Notes under the pieces: model-generated
The model's input: only the letters and a program-made list of their open reading frames with translations
Database searches by the model: none
What the model was told of the DNA's origin: nothing
Made by a program: the position numbers and the translations under genes
NCBI RefSeq assembly: GCF_034119865.1
Contig: NZ_CP139421.1
Span: 4,938,501 to 5,002,500, forward strand
From: Algoriphagus sp. NG3
Lineage (GTDB): Bacteria; Bacteroidota; Bacteroidia; Cytophagales; Cyclobacteriaceae
Direction of reading: 5' to 3'
DNA: 64,000 nt
Shown here: in pieces, positions 60,832 through 64,000 of the stretch
How the letters are laid out: each line of letters begins with the position of its first letter
How positions within the stretch are numbered: position 1 is the first letter of the stretch

Positions 60832-61901
60832 GTGGATAACTGTAAAATTGGGAGTTTAACCAAGAATTCATCTTTTGTTTGGATGACAGCCATTTCCCGG
60901 TCAGAAAGCAGTTGATATCTCATTTTTATATTATTCAACCCTACACCTGTCGAGGGCTCATTTTGACTTGATTTTGGCTGAAAAGTATTGCTGATCCAGA
61001 GATTGTCCTTCTTTCTGAAAATGTGGATAAATAAGGGATTTTCTTCACTTATAATATTGTGTTTGATGGCATTTTCCAAGAGCAGCTGAAGAGAAAGTGG
61101 GGGGATCATTCCAGTTTCCTCTTTGATGTCAATCGAAAATTGGAGACTTTCCTCAAATCTGATTTTCTGAAGTTCTAGGTAGTTGGTGGCGAAATCAACT
61201 TCTTTTTCAAGGGCTATTATTTCTTCTTTTTGAGCCTCTAAAACATAGCGGTAAATGCGAGATAGTTTCTGGATAAAAGCTGCAGATTTGTCAGCATTTT
61301 CATAAACAAGATTGGAAAGCACATTCAGGGAATTGAAGAGGAAATGAGGGTTGAGCTGATCTTTTAAAGACTGATATTGGCTAGCCAGTTTTTCGTTGCG
61401 GAGTATTTCAGCTTCCAAAGCTGACTTTCTCCATTCGAGTAACCAGGAACGTGTAGTGAACAATGCCATAAAGCCCAGGGCAATTCCCATAGGCATGAGT
61501 GAGTATTGAAACAATAATCTATAAGGAATATCGGTCAAACTGATATTCCCTCTAGCCCAAGAATAAAGGAGTACAAGAGTATAAGATACAATAAACGCAT
61601 AACTCAGGTAGGTTACGCTAGTCAGTAAGAGTCGTTTGACCGGATGATGTATCCATGAAATACGCCTATCATAAAATGTTTCCACGGCATTTCCACCAAA
61701 GCTCATAGCTACCGTAATAGCTAAGGAAAAAACAAAGTGTGGAACCATGCTTTTGGCTCCTTCCCAGCTTAAGAAACATGTAGGGCAGAAGTATAGCATA
61801 AGCACCATGACTATCCCAAAGTTGATAAGCAGAAAACTCGGGATTGTATTCCAAATCCCTTTCTCTGAATTACAAATAGCTGAATCTTTTTTTTCCTGCA
61901 T
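60828..61901 (-). CDS. LytS-like sensor histidine kinase
   Basis: 357 residues. Four membrane helices (about 22-40, 52-72, 92-115 and 128-150) form the sensor part with very short external loops. A coiled-coil linker (about 155-180) leads to the His_kinase domain with H186 in LKDQLNPHFLFNSLNVLSNL, and an ATPase domain with QLLLENAIKHNI (N box) and STGVGLNNIKMRYQLL (G box). It phosphorylates the overlapping LytTR regulator. The signal is unknown; the upstream genes encode a TonB-dependent receptor and a secreted TPR-like protein. Confidence 0.92.
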   Translation of the reverse strand: MQEKKDSAICNSEKGIWNTIPSFLLINFGIVMVLMLYFCPTCFLSWEGAKSMVPHFVFSLAITVAMSFGGNAVETFYDRRISWIHHPVKRLLLTSVTYLSYAFIVSYTLVLLYSWARGNISLTDIPYRLLFQYSLMPMGIALGFMALFTTRSWLLEWRKSALEAEILRNEKLASQYQSLKDQLNPHFLFNSLNVLSNLVYENADKSAAFIQKLSRIYRYVLEAQKEEIIALEKEVDFATNYLELQKIRFEESLQFSIDIKEETGMIPPLSLQLLLENAIKHNIISEENPLFIHIFRKKDNLWISNTFQPKSSQNEPSTGVGLNNIKMRYQLLSDREMAVIQTKDEFLVKLPILQLST

Positions 61902-61974
61902 AGTTGGAAATTAAGTAAAAAGCGACAATTCCTTTCTCCCTGAGGGAAAGAAAGAAATTTGTATTAATGGCTTA

Positions 61975-62619
61975 TCAATTACATTTTGAAGCAACCTGAT
62001 CGGCCTGAGTCTTGCCCCAGGTTGGGAGAATATACTCATCAGTGATTTTGGCTTCTTCTTTTTTAAACAATTCGAGACTCATTCTTGCCATTCCACAAGC
62101 TTTTTCAGGTCCGCTACCGAAAAATTGGGACATTCCCAGTTCCATTTGAGACATCAGGGAAACGGCTCTAGGATTTTCACGATCCAGATTGATCGCCTTT
62201 CCGAAAAGCTGCATCGCTTGTGGACTCATAGTCTGACCCCGTCCAGCTGGATCAAGGCTGATTTTGCCCATCAGGATGTAGCCATGCAGCGCGGTGATTT
62301 CAGAATTCCCGGGAGCCAATTTATCAGCCTTTTGCACTAGTTCAAGAGCCTCGTCCAGACTTTTGTCCTTATCTATATCGAAGCGAAAGGCCGCTTCAGT
62401 TTTCAGCAATGCTGCATAATAGTAGGGAAGCCATTCGGATTCCGTAGCATCAGCAATTCTCAAAAAACCGTTTGTGATGGTTTGCGATTGCTCATAGGTT
62501 TCAATTGTGTTTTTTGCTGCCAATTGCTTTTGCATAGCAGCAATAAAAGCGGGATCACTTGCTTGGGCAAATGCGATGAAGATTAAGGTGAAAGCGAAGC
62601 TTAAGATTATCTTTTTCAT
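61975..62619 (-). CDS. secreted TPR-like protein
   Basis: 214 residues, signal peptide ending AFAQA|S. The mature part is mostly helical with TPR-like pairs (SLDEALELVQKADKLAPGNS, QAMQLFGKAINLDRENPRAV), and a two-Cys tail (about 176 and 213) that may form a disulphide. No enzyme motif. It starts 11 bases after the TonB-dependent receptor gene on the same strand, so the two are co-transcribed; the kinase gene follows 73 bases later and may be on the same transcript. Confidence 0.68.
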   Translation of the reverse strand: MKKIILSFAFTLIFIAFAQASDPAFIAAMQKQLAAKNTIETYEQSQTITNGFLRIADATESEWLPYYYAALLKTEAAFRFDIDKDKSLDEALELVQKADKLAPGNSEITALHGYILMGKISLDPAGRGQTMSPQAMQLFGKAINLDRENPRAVSLMSQMELGMSQFFGSGPEKACGMARMSLELFKKEEAKITDEYILPTWGKTQADQVASKCN

Positions 62620-62630
62620 GGTTTTGTTGA

Positions 62631-64000
62631 TTATAAGTTGTTTAAATTATTGGCAGTTTTGTCTTTTGAGAGCGTTAGGAAAATCCCTAGAAATAGAAAT
62701 CTGGGAGCCGGTTGACCTATAGCAAGAGATTCAAATACTCCCTGATCATTTGGGTTTTCCGAATAGGAATAGCCAAATACATTTTCTCTACCGAGTACAT
62801 TCTGCACCGCAGCATGAATGATGAGATTTGGTTTTGGCAGATAGCTCCACGAAAGACTTAAATTTTGGTAGCTTTTTGTTTTGGAATTCATCTGTCCGGA
62901 TTCGTTAGGATTGGTGAATGTGTATCCATCGTTGAAGGAAAAAGAAGTTCCGAGCTGTGAATTGAATGCCGGGATGAAGTGCTTCACTACCAGAGAGAAA
63001 TTGTGTTTTGGGGCAAAATCGGGCTGAACGTTCGCTTCATACTGATTATAAGAGCGCTTGCTATCTACGAAACTGTAGGAAATCCAGTAGTCCGTATTTT
63101 TGATGCTTTTGCGATCTCGCAGGAAGAAATCCATCCCACGGGCATACCCTGCACCTGCATTTCGAAGTTGACTAGGATTAGAAAGGATTCCTTCAAATCT
63201 GATTAAGTCATCGTAAGTCTTGTAGAAGGTCTCTGCCCTGAACATTAGACCTTCTTTTTGATATAGGTAGTTTAGGATCAGATGCTTTGATTCGGAATTT
63301 TCTATAGTCGGATCAATTACACGAAGATTTTCGATGGGTAATTGATGAAACTTGCCGGAAGCAACAGAGACTTGACCAAATTCTGAAACTTGATAGGCCA
63401 ATGAAATCCTTGGGTCTACCCAGGTCTGGCTAATCAGCTGGCTATATCCCGCACGTACACCACCTCTTAGCACCAGCTTTTTGCTTAGGTACCAATCCCA
63501 CTCGGTGAAAAGGTAGGTTTCCCTTTCTCCAAAATTTCTTTCCTGATCTTCGTTCAGAAGGTTTTCGGAGTAATTATGGATGAAATATTCCGTCCCAACT
63601 TTCATGGAAATGCGGTCCGAGAAATCCTTAACCGCAGAGAATTTGGCATGCGAAAGCAGGTTTTTTCTTTCTATTGGCGTGGAATCAATGATCAAGTCAT
63701 CTTTGTTTGAAGAAACTGAAATCCCTCCAAACAGGGTCCACCCATTTTCGTAGGAATTTCTCCAGTTGCTCTGAGCATAAGAGTACTTGTTGTTTAGGTT
63801 GACTAAAATTCCTCTCCCATCCATTCCGGGTTGAGGCTGCCAAAGCTCCATTCCGCCTTTCTCTGTTCTTGCCAGCACTTTTACCAAGCCTCCTTTCTTT
63901 AGCTTTTGCTGAGCAGACAATTCGATGTCCCATCCGTTAGGAGCCCGTTCCCAATCAAAATCCTGTTTGACGAGCTTTTGATAAGGAGATAGGTCAAAGT
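62631..64000 (-). CDS. TonB-dependent receptor, C-terminal part (cut by window edge)
   Basis: 456 codons of the 3' end; the frame is open to the window edge, so the start lies beyond it. It is barrel sequence only: alternating strands such as WTLFGGISVSSNKDDLIIDS, RETYLFTEWDWYLSKKLVLR and NYWISYSF-like runs, plus barrel turns ENSESKHLILNYLYQKEG and GAGYARGMDFFLR. The family's usual late strand FLFLGIFLTLSK is followed by a 9-residue polar tail, so the usual terminal Phe is not at the very end. Substrate unknown. First known gene of a unit with a TPR-like protein, kinase and regulator downstream. Confidence 0.85.
   Translation of the reverse strand, partial: FDLSPYQKLVKQDFDWERAPNGWDIELSAQQKLKKGGLVKVLARTEKGGMELWQPQPGMDGRGILVNLNNKYSYAQSNWRNSYENGWTLFGGISVSSNKDDLIIDSTPIERKNLLSHAKFSAVKDFSDRISMKVGTEYFIHNYSENLLNEDQERNFGERETYLFTEWDWYLSKKLVLRGGVRAGYSQLISQTWVDPRISLAYQVSEFGQVSVASGKFHQLPIENLRVIDPTIENSESKHLILNYLYQKEGLMFRAETFYKTYDDLIRFEGILSNPSQLRNAGAGYARGMDFFLRDRKSIKNTDYWISYSFVDSKRSYNQYEANVQPDFAPKHNFSLVVKHFIPAFNSQLGTSFSFNDGYTFTNPNESGQMNSKTKSYQNLSLSWSYLPKPNLIIHAAVQNVLGRENVFGYSYSENPNDQGVFESLAIGQPAPRFLFLGIFLTLSKDKTANNLNNL

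Noticed and set aside
60494..61030. Three TTATCCACA words as a second DnaA-box cluster
   Set aside because: All three are in the coding sequence of the kinase and regulator genes, spread over 540 bases, without an AT-rich tract.

Overview
The window reads as chromosomal DNA from a member of the Bacteroidota, most likely the order Cytophagales and an Algoriphagus-like Cyclobacteriaceae (inference). The signs are promoters of the TTTG-N19-TAnnTTTG type, several SusC-like/TonB-dependent receptors with a carboxypeptidase-regulatory-like N-terminal domain, many signal-peptide-II lipoproteins, a gldE-ssb-mutY cluster, DUF3857 and DUF4221-like proteins, and a LytS/LytTR pair. No rRNA, tRNA, CRISPR array, prophage or intact insertion sequence was seen. 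Both window ends cut genes: a PLDc_N membrane protein on the left and a TonB-dependent receptor on the right.

Layout. 0-6 kb: secreted M14 carboxypeptidase, secreted amidohydrolase, then a decayed stretch holding short repeats, the 3' stub of a Fic-family gene, two unknown membrane genes, and an antitoxin followed by a broken YoeB-like toxin. 6-9 kb: a TonB-dependent receptor under a TPP riboswitch with a textbook promoter, so probably a thiamin (or precursor) importer. 9-18 kb: small metabolic and secreted proteins (FAH-family enzyme, YjbQ, TlpA-like thioredoxin, a glycosidase-like lipoprotein that lacks most of its helical domain, YdjC deacetylase, two tandem small membrane paralogues, class A beta-lactamase-like hydrolase, AONS-like PLP enzyme, VOC protein). 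18-31 kb: patatin, methyltransferase, TRIC channel, YitT, saccharopine dehydrogenase-like enzyme, DeoC, two kinds of phosphate transporter, TadA, Mn-type SOD, an outer-membrane barrel protein, and a serine hydrolase broken by an in-frame stop. 31.3-31.5 kb: a 183-bp palindrome-rich element with imperfect terminal inverted repeats. 31.5-46 kb: DUF4221-like lipoprotein, MaoC hydratase, two DUF3857/transglutaminase-like paralogues, MtgA, an AT-rich gap with three perfect DnaA boxes, ClC channel, M28 peptidase, an unknown secreted protein, YjjX, YebC, NDH-2, a Spy-like protein. 46-58.4 kb: housekeeping (gltBD; gldE, ssb, mutY; HU, TPR, a 29-residue COX24/AURKAIP1-like ribosomal protein gene, rng). 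58.4-64 kb: hairpins, a second DUF4221-like lipoprotein, LytTR response regulator and kinase, a secreted TPR-like protein and a TonB-dependent receptor.

Functional links. The TPP riboswitch gives the receptor a probable substrate. gltB and gltD form one ammonia-assimilation unit. MutY, Ssb, HU and RNase G are the conserved information-processing block. The YdjC and glycosidase-like genes look like one carbohydrate operon. The kinase/regulator pair overlaps by 4 bases and lies downstream of the receptor and TPR genes.

No obvious new multi-gene system was found. The most interesting signals are small: the TPP control region with a possible Shine-Dalgarno hairpin, the 183-bp element, helically phased TATGTAAAG repeats beside a Fic stub, the toxin wreck, the in-frame stop in the serine hydrolase, the DUF3857 partner that has lost its transglutaminase cysteine, and the DnaA-box cluster. 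All functional calls come from reading the sequence and recalling families; no database search was made.
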